A stretch of 64,000 nt of DNA from Waterburya agarophytonicola KI4. Lineage in GTDB: Bacteria > Cyanobacteriota > Cyanobacteriia > Cyanobacteriales > Xenococcaceae. Position 1 is the stretch's first letter, and the number at the start of each line of letters is the position of its first letter. Shown piece after piece: positions 27,939-36,506 of this stretch. The DNA is taken from contig NZ_JADWDC010000001.1 of the NCBI RefSeq assembly GCF_020640915.1, positions 1 to 64,000 on the forward strand. Direction: 5' to 3'. A program made the translations under genes and the position numbers. The notes under the pieces are model-generated. The model searched no databases. It was not told the origin of the DNA and was given only the letters and a program-made list of their open reading frames with translations.

Positions 27939-29426
27939 ATGGTACAAGCTCCTCCTCAACAAACCGATCGAGAATTAGCTGCTATAGCGGTAGACTCAAT
28001 TCGCCAAGCTGGTTGCGAATATGGCGATATTCGGATCGCTCACTATCGCCAGCAAAACTTATCCGCGCGAGATCGCTCTTTAACCAGACTATCCGATAAT
28101 ATTAATTCTGGATTTGGTATTAGAGTCTTATTAAATGGCGCGTGGGGTTTTGTTGCTTCTCATCGCATTACTCCAGAAGAAATCAACAGAGTAGTCCATC
28201 TAGCCATAGAAACTGCTAAAGGAAGCCACCTCACCCAACAACAACCAGTTAAACTAGTCCCCGTCGAAGCTTATCAAGATAAATATATTACTCCTATTAA
28301 AATCGATCCTTTTGAAGTAGCTATTCAAGAGAAAGCCGAACTACTATTAAATATCAACGAGCAATTTCTCTCTTATGAGGACAAAGGAATCAAAAAAGCC
28401 TATTCTTTCCTTAGTTTTACTAAAGAAGAGAAAATATTTGCTTCTACTGTTGGCTCGGCGATCGAACAAACCATTTATCGTAGTTATCCTGGCATGGGTT
28501 GTACTGCGATCGCAAATGGTGATGCCAAAGAGAGAAACTACGAACGTCCACCCCTTAATATTGGTTATGAACATATAGATGCTGCTGACTTATTAGGTAA
28601 TATCGAACGAGTAGCCCATCAAGCGATCGAGAAAGTCTACGCACCAGAGTTTAGCAATGAGGGCAAAACAACTCTAATATTAAAACCAAGCAACCTTTTT
28701 CTAACTATCCACGAGTCTGTAGGACATCCCACCGAATTAGATCGAGTGTATGGTTATGAAGCCAACTTTGCAGGAACGAGTTTTGCTACCACCGATAATC
28801 TTCACAAACTACAATACGCAGCACCTTGGGTAAATTTTGTTGCCGATCGCACTCAACCTCAAGGGCGCAGTACAATGGCTTATGATGATGAAGGCGTACC
28901 CGCCCAAAAATGGTACGTGGTAAAAGACGGCATTCTCAATGACTACCTAACAGATCGAGAAACCGCCTATCGTTTGGGAAGAGGAAGCAGTAATGGTAGT
29001 GCCTATGCAGATAGTTGGTCGAGTACGCCCATGGTACGCATCCCCAACTTAGGTTTAGAGCCAGGTAAAGCAGGAGATAGCCACACCGCAACCTTAGAAG
29101 AAATGATCGCCGATACCAAAGATGGTATTTTAATTGATGGTATTGGTAGTTTCTCTATCGATCAACAACGACGTAACTTTCAATTCGGTGGCGATGCTTT
29201 TTGGTCGGTCAAAAACGGTAAAGTTACTCAAATGCTGAAAAACGTTACTTATCACAGCATGACTACGGATTTTTGGAATAGTGTTGATGCTATTGGTGGG
29301 GAGTCTGAATTAGTTCAATGTGGTACTAATATGTGCGGTAAAGGAGAGCCGATGCAAATAGCTCAAATGACCCATGCTTGCGTACCCGTTAGAGTTAAAG
29401 ATATTCATGTAGGACGGGGTTCTTAA
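27939..29426 (+). CDS. tldD: TldD-type metalloprotease
   Basis: 495 residues. The zinc motif HESVGH (HExxxH) appears in FLTIHESVGHPTELDRVYG, followed by the TldD C-terminal region with FGGDAFWSVKNGKV and GEPMQIAQMTHACVPVRV. TldD works with TldE (PmbA) as a heterodimeric protease, for example in microcin processing and in degrading unfolded peptides. No tldE is next to it here. Downstream is a palindrome and a heptamer repeat region. Confidence 0.88.
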   Translation: MVQAPPQQTDRELAAIAVDSIRQAGCEYGDIRIAHYRQQNLSARDRSLTRLSDNINSGFGIRVLLNGAWGFVASHRITPEEINRVVHLAIETAKGSHLTQQQPVKLVPVEAYQDKYITPIKIDPFEVAIQEKAELLLNINEQFLSYEDKGIKKAYSFLSFTKEEKIFASTVGSAIEQTIYRSYPGMGCTAIANGDAKERNYERPPLNIGYEHIDAADLLGNIERVAHQAIEKVYAPEFSNEGKTTLILKPSNLFLTIHESVGHPTELDRVYGYEANFAGTSFATTDNLHKLQYAAPWVNFVADRTQPQGRSTMAYDDEGVPAQKWYVVKDGILNDYLTDRETAYRLGRGSSNGSAYADSWSSTPMVRIPNLGLEPGKAGDSHTATLEEMIADTKDGILIDGIGSFSIDQQRRNFQFGGDAFWSVKNGKVTQMLKNVTYHSMTTDFWNSVDAIGGESELVQCGTNMCGKGEPMQIAQMTHACVPVRVKDIHVGRGS

Positions 29427-29442
29427 ATAGCTAGGGCTTGCT

Positions 29443-29465
29443 GGGGCGAATAGCTGTTCGCTCCC
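29443..29465. repeat. Dispersed GGCGAA...TTCGC palindrome, copy 1
   Basis: GGGGCGAA and TTCGCTCCC flank TAGCTG. Very similar palindromes lie at 48034-48061 and, within putA, at 37905-37922. Here it lies 17 bases after tldD and could act as a transcript end. Confidence 0.55.
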
Positions 29466-29466
29466 A

Positions 29467-29545
29467 AATAAGTAATAAGTAATAAGTAATAATTAATTAT
29501 TAATTATTAATTATTACTTATTACTTATTACTTATTACTTATTAA
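29467..29545. repeat. Heptamer array forming a long inverted repeat
   Basis: Left arm: AATAAGT units at 29467-29487. Right arm: ACTTATT units up to ~29543. An AATTATT-rich centre joins them, so the whole region can fold into an AT-only hairpin. It lies between the convergent tldD and EndoU genes and may serve as a two-way transcript end. Confidence 0.75.
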
Positions 29546-29552
29546 TATTTTT

Positions 29553-30497
29553 TTATCGTATAAATTTAGGATAAAAAGAGCGAATATAATTACCCCGATT
29601 ACCATCCAACTCAATATTTCGATATAGTGCCAAGTCATAAACTGCACCATTAATAGTTGTTCTTCTTTTTTCTTTTTCAAATTTATAGTTAGCTAAACTT
29701 TCATAATAAGCTACTGTTCCCATTGCTATTTCGCATTCTGGACTCGTACCAACAAAAAAGCAACCCTTTTTCTTAAATAATTCTATAGCAAGATTACTTT
29801 TCACATCACAATCTTGCCAAAGCATTTGCACCGCCACCACATAAGGATTATCAATACCTATATTTCCTTGAAGTTCATAATTGTGACCTCGATAATTAAC
29901 TTGTTGTTGTTGTTCGTCCAGATAAAACTTAACCCAAGAATGATAGCCTGAAATCTCTCCAGAAATGCGATCGCTTGTTTTTTCCTTGAGATCGTATTTG
30001 CCTTCCCCAACAAATATATGTTCAAATCCAGAAGTATCCCTAACTGAAAAATTGCCAAAATAATTAGTATATAAATCGAACCAAATACTTTTTAAGGTTA
30101 ATTCAAAATTAGCTATAGATGTTTCAAAATTAAGATTGCGATAAATATAATTGCGCGCAATTTCGATTGGTTTGGTTGGCAAAATATCATCAATAAACTG
30201 CTCTATTTCTGCTTTTTCTAATTTAGTAACTACTTCTGATTTCTGATTGTCGAATTGATAGTTATCCAACAATTTAATCAAACTCACATAAGTAGGAATA
30301 GTATTTAATTTTTCTTCATTAACTCGATAAAACAGTGGTTTGCGTGCCAAATCTAGATCCTGTCGTCGGGAGGCTGCAATTTGTTCGTCTAGTAGGATAT
30401 CTGCATTGGGGTCGATCCATTGTCCGTTAAGATCCCGAGGACTAACTAAAAACTTATGACGATCGCAATTCCAAATCTGTTGATATATATCCGTCAC
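29553..30497 (-). CDS. XendoU/EndoU-family endoribonuclease
   Basis: 314 residues matching the eukaryotic XendoU layout rather than a short toxin tail: a ~140-residue helical N-terminal half, then the catalytic half. Key blocks: SGFEHIFVGE (H160, E165), ISGYHSWVKFYLDE (H186), a Lys cluster at 242-244, and FFVGTSPECEIAMGT (~248-261). These correspond to the two catalytic His, the Lys and the GTSPE signature of EndoU enzymes that cut RNA at uridines, leaving 2',3'-cyclic phosphate. There is no signal peptide or CDI/polymorphic-toxin leader, and no adjacent immunity gene. Probably a cytosolic RNase; the target is unknown. Confidence 0.88.
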   Translation of the reverse strand: MTDIYQQIWNCDRHKFLVSPRDLNGQWIDPNADILLDEQIAASRRQDLDLARKPLFYRVNEEKLNTIPTYVSLIKLLDNYQFDNQKSEVVTKLEKAEIEQFIDDILPTKPIEIARNYIYRNLNFETSIANFELTLKSIWFDLYTNYFGNFSVRDTSGFEHIFVGEGKYDLKEKTSDRISGEISGYHSWVKFYLDEQQQQVNYRGHNYELQGNIGIDNPYVVAVQMLWQDCDVKSNLAIELFKKKGCFFVGTSPECEIAMGTVAYYESLANYKFEKEKRRTTINGAVYDLALYRNIELDGNRGNYIRSFYPKFIR

Positions 30498-30564
30498 AAT
30501 CTAGTTTCCTATTTATCTTGATTTATAGCCAATAATATTTAATTTAGGATTAGTTGGCAAAAAA

Positions 30565-30597
30565 AAGTGATCGCTTTATCAGTAAATGCGATCGCTT
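30565..30597 (-). terminator. leuA intrinsic terminator
   Basis: On the minus strand AAGCGATCGCATTTA pairs with TAAAGCGATCACTT (one bulge, one G-T pair), followed by a run of T (plus-strand A run at 30561-30566). It lies 24 bases after the leuA stop. The stem is built from HIP1 copies. Confidence 0.8.
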
Positions 30598-30620
30598 GTT
30601 AAAAATCATTTTCAATCGGA

Positions 30621-32222
30621 CTAAACGCCTACTTGAGACTCGACTTTAGTTTCTTCTTGCAAAGCAGCAAAGAGACGATTTAACGCCTTGATATAAGCCC
30701 TAGCAGAAGCAACAATAATATCCGTATTAGCAGCACGTCCCGAATAAACCCTGTCATTATGACGGAGGCGAATCGTTACCTCGCCAATAGCGTCAATACC
30801 TGCGGTAACGGATTGGACGGAGAATTCAATTAACTCGTTAGGGATGTTTGTCACGCGGTTAATTGCCTTATAAATTGCGTCAACTGGCCCCGTACCAATT
30901 GCTGCATCGGTTAATTCCTCCCCATTTGGGGTACGAAGAGTTACGGTTGCAGTAGGACGAGAGCGATCGCCACAGGAAATTTGTACTAGTTCTAAACGGA
31001 ATAATTCGGGGGGTTGTCGAATTTCATCGCTAACAATAGCTTCAATATCCCAGTCGCTAATTTCTTTTTTCTTATCTGCAACCTCTTTAAAGCGGACAAA
31101 GGCTTTATTGAGGTCAGTTTCTGATAGCTCAAAGCCTAATTCTTTTAGGCGAGTGCGAAAAGCATTGCGTCCAGAATGTTTGCCTAAAACAATCTGCTTG
31201 TTATCGCTTAATCCAATAGACTCCGCGTCCATAATTTCGTAGGTTAGCTTATTTTTAAGCACTCCGTCTTGATGAATGCCCGACTCGTGAGCAAAAGCAT
31301 TCGCTCCCACAATAGCTTTGTTAGGCTGTACCATAACCCCCGTACGGTTAGATACTAGGCGAGAAGTCTTGTAAATTTGCTTAGTATCAATATTCGTTAA
31401 GGGTGCGGTTGATTCGGTTGGTCTGCCCAAGAAAGGATTAAAATACTGACGACGGACGTGGAGAGCCATAACAAGCTCTTCTAAGGCTGCATTTCCCGCA
31501 CGCTCTCCGATACCATTGATGGTACATTCTAGCTGTCTTGCACCGTTTTTAACTGCTTCGAGGAAGTTAGCCACAGCCAAACCCAAATCGTTGTGTCCGT
31601 GGACAGAAACCACTGCTTGATCGATGTTAGGCACATTTTCGCAAATACCTTTAATCAATTCGCCAAATTCTGTAGGAGTAGTGTAACCCACAGTATCGGG
31701 AATATTAATTGTAGTTGCCCCTGCTGCGATCGCAGCTTCTAATACTTGATAAAGATACTGGGAATCTGTCCGCACTGCATCCATCGGCGAAAACTCCACA
31801 TCCTCCATAAAGGATTTCGCGTAAGCCACCATTTCTTGGGCGATGTCCAAGACTTCCGAGCGAGATTTCTTTAGCTGATACTCCAAATGAATATCCGAAG
31901 TAGAAATAAAAGTATGAATCCTTCCTTTTGCAGCAGGTGCTAATGCCTCAGCAGCAGCCTTAATATCTGCCTTGATTGCTCTTGCCAAACTACAAATAAC
32001 TGGACCATCTTGCGTACCCACTTGTTTGGCGATCTTCTGTACTGCTTCAAAATCTCCAGGACTAGCAAAAGCGAATCCAGCTTCAATTACATCAACTCCC
32101 AGACGGGATAGAGAATGGGCAATTTCTAGTTTTTCTTCAACATTGAGAGTCGCGCCAGGAGATTGTTCTCCATCTCTTAAAGTAGTGTCGAAAATAATAA
32201 TGCGGTCTTGTGAATTGTCCAT
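30621..32222 (-). CDS. leuA: 2-Isopropylmalate synthase
   Basis: LeuA condenses acetyl-CoA with 2-ketoisovalerate, the first step of leucine synthesis. 533 residues: TIM barrel with [16 protein letters not shown] at the N-terminus, [18 protein letters not shown] (metal site), [13 protein letters not shown], and a C-terminal LeuA regulatory domain (~390-510) that normally gives leucine feedback inhibition. The length is typical of the LeuA1 type. The 5' leader carries a hairpin with a T run (32315-32339), which suggests attenuation. Confidence 0.96.
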   Translation of the reverse strand: MDNSQDRIIIFDTTLRDGEQSPGATLNVEEKLEIAHSLSRLGVDVIEAGFAFASPGDFEAVQKIAKQVGTQDGPVICSLARAIKADIKAAAEALAPAAKGRIHTFISTSDIHLEYQLKKSRSEVLDIAQEMVAYAKSFMEDVEFSPMDAVRTDSQYLYQVLEAAIAAGATTINIPDTVGYTTPTEFGELIKGICENVPNIDQAVVSVHGHNDLGLAVANFLEAVKNGARQLECTINGIGERAGNAALEELVMALHVRRQYFNPFLGRPTESTAPLTNIDTKQIYKTSRLVSNRTGVMVQPNKAIVGANAFAHESGIHQDGVLKNKLTYEIMDAESIGLSDNKQIVLGKHSGRNAFRTRLKELGFELSETDLNKAFVRFKEVADKKKEISDWDIEAIVSDEIRQPPELFRLELVQISCGDRSRPTATVTLRTPNGEELTDAAIGTGPVDAIYKAINRVTNIPNELIEFSVQSVTAGIDAIGEVTIRLRHNDRVYSGRAANTDIIVASARAYIKALNRLFAALQEETKVESQVGV

Positions 32223-32306
32223 AATCTAAACTTTGTAGATCGTTGTTGATAGATCGTTGCTTGTTTTGTGTTGCTTGATTCTTAGGCTAATAGCTATTAA
32301 CTTGCT

Positions 32307-32339
32307 AAAAAGCCATCGGGTTGTTTTTTGAATCCCGAT
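32307..32339 (-). promoter_or_regulatory. Attenuator-like hairpin in the leuA leader
   Basis: Read on the minus strand, ATCGGG pairs with CCCGAT across a 13-base loop and is followed by GGCTTTTT. It lies between a candidate -10 box (32359-32364) and the leuA ATG at 32222. It looks like an intrinsic terminator inside the leader; no leucine-rich leader peptide was found. Confidence 0.4.
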
Positions 32340-32358
32340 TGAGCAACATTACTTAAGA

Positions 32359-32364
32359 ATTATA
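32359..32364 (-). promoter_or_regulatory. Candidate -10 box of leuA
   Basis: TATAAT on the minus strand, about 137 bases upstream of the leuA ATG, preceded by AT-rich sequence with no convincing -35. Confidence 0.3.
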
Positions 32365-32392
32365 GGCTATATTTCCCAAGAGAAGAAGTAGA

Positions 32393-32425
32393 AATGCGAT
32401 CGCCTTATTATAAGGCGATCGCATT
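32393..32425 (-). terminator. HIP1-containing long hairpin after the NYN gene
   Basis: AATGCGATCGCCTTAT and ATAAGGCGATCGCATT are perfect 16-base arms around a single central base. It lies 35 bases after the minus-strand NYN gene and T-rich sequence (TCTACTTCTTCTC) follows on that strand. A terminator role is likely. Confidence 0.65.
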
Positions 32426-32459
32426 CCGAAAAATTGTCAATTGTTAATTATCAATTAAT

Positions 32460-32990
32460 TTAAAAGTCGCTTTTCTCTATATGACCCCGCACATCATTTA
32501 GATCTATATATCTGTCTGTGGCGTTGCGTAGCTCTCTGGCAATCATGCCCTCTGTAGAAACTACGGTAATATGAGTATTTTTAGAACGCAATAGTTCGAT
32601 CGCTCGTTCAAAATCTCCATCTCCACTGAATAGGATCACGCGATCGTATTGTTCGACGGTGTTGAACATATCTACAACAATTTCTATATCTAGATTAGCC
32701 TTTTGGGAGTAACGACCAGAAGCATCGTCATAATATTCCTTAAGGATTTTGGTTCGTACTGTATAACCCAAACTAATCAGAGCATCTCTGAAGCCTCTTT
32801 GATCTTGAGCATCTTTTAAACCCGTATACCAAAAAGCATTGATTAAAACTACTGTAGGATCTTGGGTAAAATATTCTAATACTCTTCTGGGGTCAAAAAA
32901 CCAACCATTCTTCTGTTGAGCGTAGAACATATTATTGCCATCTACGAAGATAGACAAGCGATCTCTAACGTATTTTCCATGAGATTCCAT
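32460..32990 (-). CDS. LabA-like NYN domain protein (DUF88)
   Basis: 176 residues of the NYN/PIN-like fold: IFVDGNNMFYAQ (D17), LDIEIVVDMFNTV, and LFSGDGDFERAIELLRSKN supply the acidic residues of a metal-dependent RNase-like site. The sequence resembles LabA/DUF88 proteins, one of which modulates circadian output in Synechococcus. RNA-cleaving activity is expected from the fold but unproven for this branch. It is monocistronic with a long hairpin downstream. Confidence 0.87.
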   Translation of the reverse strand: MESHGKYVRDRLSIFVDGNNMFYAQQKNGWFFDPRRVLEYFTQDPTVVLINAFWYTGLKDAQDQRGFRDALISLGYTVRTKILKEYYDDASGRYSQKANLDIEIVVDMFNTVEQYDRVILFSGDGDFERAIELLRSKNTHITVVSTEGMIARELRNATDRYIDLNDVRGHIEKSDF

Positions 32991-33488
32991 ATAACTTTTT
33001 TCCTATAAGAACTTAAATATATTTAGTCACCACAGATTAACTCGCCTTAATTTAGACGAAACCTGGAATGATTGTCGGTTAAAATAACCAGCGCGATAGA
33101 TTGTTGGGATTGAGACTACGATCGCAACATCTTTAGATGAATAAACCCGCAGAAATGACCACGACCAAGTATTTTAAATATTAATATTGGACGATAAGCA
33201 TTAATTTATTATGGTGTAAAAACCCGAATAAAAATTAGTTTAGGCATATTTCATATATATCCCAGTTTAGGACAAAAAAAACCTGTATAACAATTTAATT
33301 TGCTAATGCAAGATTTTTTTACATCTCTACCTGTAATCTAGCGAACAAAAAGTAAATTTCTCGCCAACTAATTGAGTTAAATTTATTAAATCGAATAAGA
33401 AAAAGCATTCTTACTATCCTGGAAGAGAGCGATCGCTTTTAAATCAAGAAATCATAAAAAGTGTAGTTTTTTTGAACTTTCTTAATAG
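32991..33488. other. Intergenic region without a recognised gene
   Basis: About 500 bases between the NYN gene and the invertase gene, both on the minus strand. It is AT-rich, holds the promoter side of the NYN gene and the 3' side of the invertase, a small GGTTA/TAACC hairpin at 33077-33089 and one HIP1 site near 33430. I found no credible ORF or RNA gene. Confidence 0.45.
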
Positions 33489-34886
33489 TTAGATCGTACA
33501 GGTGATCGCTTCTGTATCTTCTTCAAAACAGACATAATTGAGACAGTCTGGATTTTCTCTTAATAATTTTGCCAGTAGCCATCCCGCGATCGTCCATGTT
33601 TGAAATTTACGAGAAGATTTTCCGATCAAACGACCATTTTTACCATCATAATATTCGGGCCATTCATCGTTCATCAAGCGTATTTCCGCAATCTCCATGG
33701 CTCGGTCTGCTAAATCCCCCCGTCCCATTTTCTGACAAGCAGCCATCATCATCCACAATAATACTGGCCAGCTACCGCCATTGTGATAAGACCAAGGGGT
33801 ATTTTTGGGATCGCAACCAGTGATAATTTTCCAAGTCAAACCTTTAATAGCTGGATAGCATAGCTTCATTGGCATTTTTCCGACCAAATCTGACCAGCGA
33901 TGCTCGATCAGGTTTAATATATCCTCTGACTGTTTTTCTGTAGTCAAAGATCCCATAATGGCTGTTAGATTACCCAAGGCGAAAAAACGAAAGTCCATTT
34001 TTCCTGGCCCCAAATTTCCTGCTAAATAACCTCCAACATCAGGCATCCAATCCGTTAACCAATAGGGAATAGATTCGGGATAGATATTAAATTTATTAAC
34101 TACCGACTCCCCAAATTGTTCTGCTTCGTAACGATGAATTTGATTTAATTTTTGCAGATCGAGCCAATAATAATCCCTTAGGTGAAAGTTTAAACTACCC
34201 AAGCGATTGTTTATTTTGTCAGTTAAAGCTTGACCAGCTTCATCATTGACCAACATTTCGCGAGCAGCCCGCAAAGCCATATAAAATAGAGACTGTATTT
34301 CTAGAGGATGTCCGCTCAATCCCATCGGGCGATCAATCATACAAGCACCATCGGGGACGAGTAAGGTAGGAGTCATCTCGAATTGAGGGCCCAAGCATAT
34401 TTCTAAGATAAAGATGAGAGCTTCTTGAAAACTATCGCTTTTAGCCAGTGTCTCGTCTCCCGTAGCCTTGACATAAGCTCGTAACAAAATAACCCACCAC
34501 AGACAAGAATCAATCGGCGTAACTCGCCCGATCGCCTTATCCCCAAAGTCCGCATGGAGGTATTGACTATCTCCTTGAGATTCTACTTTAAAGCTGGCTG
34601 GCATTAAACCTGTGGGTGGTTGATAACAGTCGATGCGCCTTTTTTTCTTCTGCAATACAACAGTTTCAATCAAGAAATTATAAACAATATCTGTCTTACC
34701 TTGAATCAAAAATACTAAAGCAGCAGGAATAAAATCGCGAATAAAACACTGATCGTAATTTAGAGCATCTCTTTCTGAATCTGTAGCTGCTACAGCCCCG
34801 ACAGCTTGTTCTTTATAATAAATAATTGATTGTTCTAAAAGTTTGTTTGCTTGTTGTTCGATGGTTTCTTTTGCGATTAAGACCAT
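33489..34886 (-). CDS. Neutral/alkaline invertase, GH100
   Basis: 465 residues of the GH100 family, which hydrolyses sucrose to glucose and fructose in the cytosol of cyanobacteria and plants. Recognisable blocks: [18 protein letters not shown] (with the proposed catalytic Asp), [58 protein letters not shown] and [16 protein letters not shown] (with the proposed Glu). The length fits the cyanobacterial Inv proteins. It likely turns over sucrose made as a compatible solute. Confidence 0.93.
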   Translation of the reverse strand: MVLIAKETIEQQANKLLEQSIIYYKEQAVGAVAATDSERDALNYDQCFIRDFIPAALVFLIQGKTDIVYNFLIETVVLQKKKRRIDCYQPPTGLMPASFKVESQGDSQYLHADFGDKAIGRVTPIDSCLWWVILLRAYVKATGDETLAKSDSFQEALIFILEICLGPQFEMTPTLLVPDGACMIDRPMGLSGHPLEIQSLFYMALRAAREMLVNDEAGQALTDKINNRLGSLNFHLRDYYWLDLQKLNQIHRYEAEQFGESVVNKFNIYPESIPYWLTDWMPDVGGYLAGNLGPGKMDFRFFALGNLTAIMGSLTTEKQSEDILNLIEHRWSDLVGKMPMKLCYPAIKGLTWKIITGCDPKNTPWSYHNGGSWPVLLWMMMAACQKMGRGDLADRAMEIAEIRLMNDEWPEYYDGKNGRLIGKSSRKFQTWTIAGWLLAKLLRENPDCLNYVCFEEDTEAITCTI

Positions 34887-35143
34887 AATTGAAAAATAAC
34901 TAAAATAAATTTTGCCAATTAATTATAGGAATAAATATTTATTTTTTTTAAGATATATAAACCCATTTGGAGCAAAGACACTCGTATTATAAGATGGTTT
35001 GCTTGCAATCTTATCGCGATCGCTATTTATTTTTTTAGATCGGTAATTTTTTTTACTCTAAAAGTGTCTATCTCGATCGCAAATTCACATCCAAGGAAAA
35101 TTGTTAAATTCAAAATGTTGAGTGGGAATTATAAGTGTGATGA

Positions 35144-36147
35144 CAAACAAAGTATAGATTTAATTTAACTTCACACTTTAGATACACTCACCATGATTAT
35201 GGGCGCAAAAAACAAGAGCATTTTCCTAAATGGACAACGGAACTAACTATCGGTAATAATAATAATTTAAACTTAAAGTTATTTGAATCTAGATTAGAAC
35301 TATATTTTCAAATCAAAGAAATAGACATTAAAATCAGTAGTAAAAAAAATTACTTGGAAATTTTACTCGAATCGGAAAATGTTCTAGGAAAAAGAAAATG
35401 TCTTGCATTAATCAAGAAAATACTAACTGAATCCCAAGAAAGTAAAATAGATAGTATTAAAGTTTATGGGCGTAAAAAACAAGAGCATTTTCCTGAATGG
35501 ACGACTGAACTAACTATCAGCAATAAAGTTACAGTCAATATTACCGAACTTGCACAAAAAAGAAATATTGAATCTATTATTGCTGTGCTTTATGGCGATT
35601 TAAATACAAATGCAATTGATGTCAAAGCTAGCTGGAAAGATGATTGCTTGCGAATAACGCTTGTATCCGAGAAAGAGCTTTCACCAAAGTTTGCTTCTAC
35701 GATTAAAAATAAAATTTTTGACTTAGATATAGAAAATTGTAAAAAAATTAGAATTTGCAGTCAGCTAACGAATGACGATTTTCCTGATTGGTTAGAAGAA
35801 TTTAATAAAGAGAAATTCCAATCTCCTGAAATTACTAGACCATCCGTAGCTATTTCTTCAACAGCCAGTAAATTAGCTTTGCTAAACAAGGAGATGCTGA
35901 AGCAATTGCTTATTCTTTAAATTATCTTCTCAAAGATCGCCAAACAACAGCAACAGTAATAATTAAAAATGACTGGCTACAAATTACTCTTCAAAGTAAC
36001 AAAGCTCCTAACCAATATTATCTAGTTTCCTATATAACTAATTTTGTTAAAAAACTAGAATTAACACAAATTAATAATCTTCAAATAAATGCTTGGCGAA
36101 AGGAAGCTAATTTTAGATTTTGGAGTGAAACTATATTCTTTAGTTGA
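35144..36147 (+). pseudogene. Decayed gene of tandem ~90-residue repeats
   Basis: From 35144 to 35920 one frame is open but has no ATG, GTG or TTG before a TTG at 35354. It contains the block YGRKKQEHFPKWTTELTIGN at 35198 and again, nearly identical, at 35467 (YGRKKQEHFPEWTTELTISN). A third, diverged unit (RICSQLTNDDFPDWLEEF) is near 35752. Near 35880 coding shifts frame: the continuation reads FAKQGDAEAIAYSLNYLL and ends at 36147 with a fourth weak unit (QINAWRKEANFRFWSE). The AKQGDAEAIA and YGR---FP-W motifs recall a cyanobacterial repeat family of unknown function. The start is lost and a frameshift is present, so it is probably dead; the intact central ORF is 35354-35920. Confidence 0.7.
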
Positions 36148-36506
36148 ATTTTTGGTAATAGTTCTTTAGTAGTCTGGAATTCTATTTCTCAAACTGCAAC
36201 TTCTATAGAAAATAGCGATCGCCTTTCTCTTTCCAGAAAATGTCTGGAATCTCTAACATTTATCGTTTTGAAAGCCTATAGATTCTATAATTATAAGCTT
36301 GTTCGAGAATTTTACTAAGAGATCGAGCTGGGTAAAGCCAAGTAACATCCAACAATCAAGATTATTGATCTACAGTGCATCTAAAATTATTACCTGGGAC
36401 TGAATAAATAAAATTAGACAATCCGTAATATTGGGATGTATGAATCTATCGAGATCGATATAGACAAAATTCAATCAGTTGTTCGTAATTCGGAGTAAGT
36501 GAATAA
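36148..36506. other. Intergenic region upstream of putA
   Basis: About 360 bases between the repeat pseudogene and putA. It has one HIP1 site near 36220 and AT-rich sequence. GGAG at 36492-36495 is the only clear signal, 11 bases before the putA GTG. No small ORF of interest. Confidence 0.4.
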
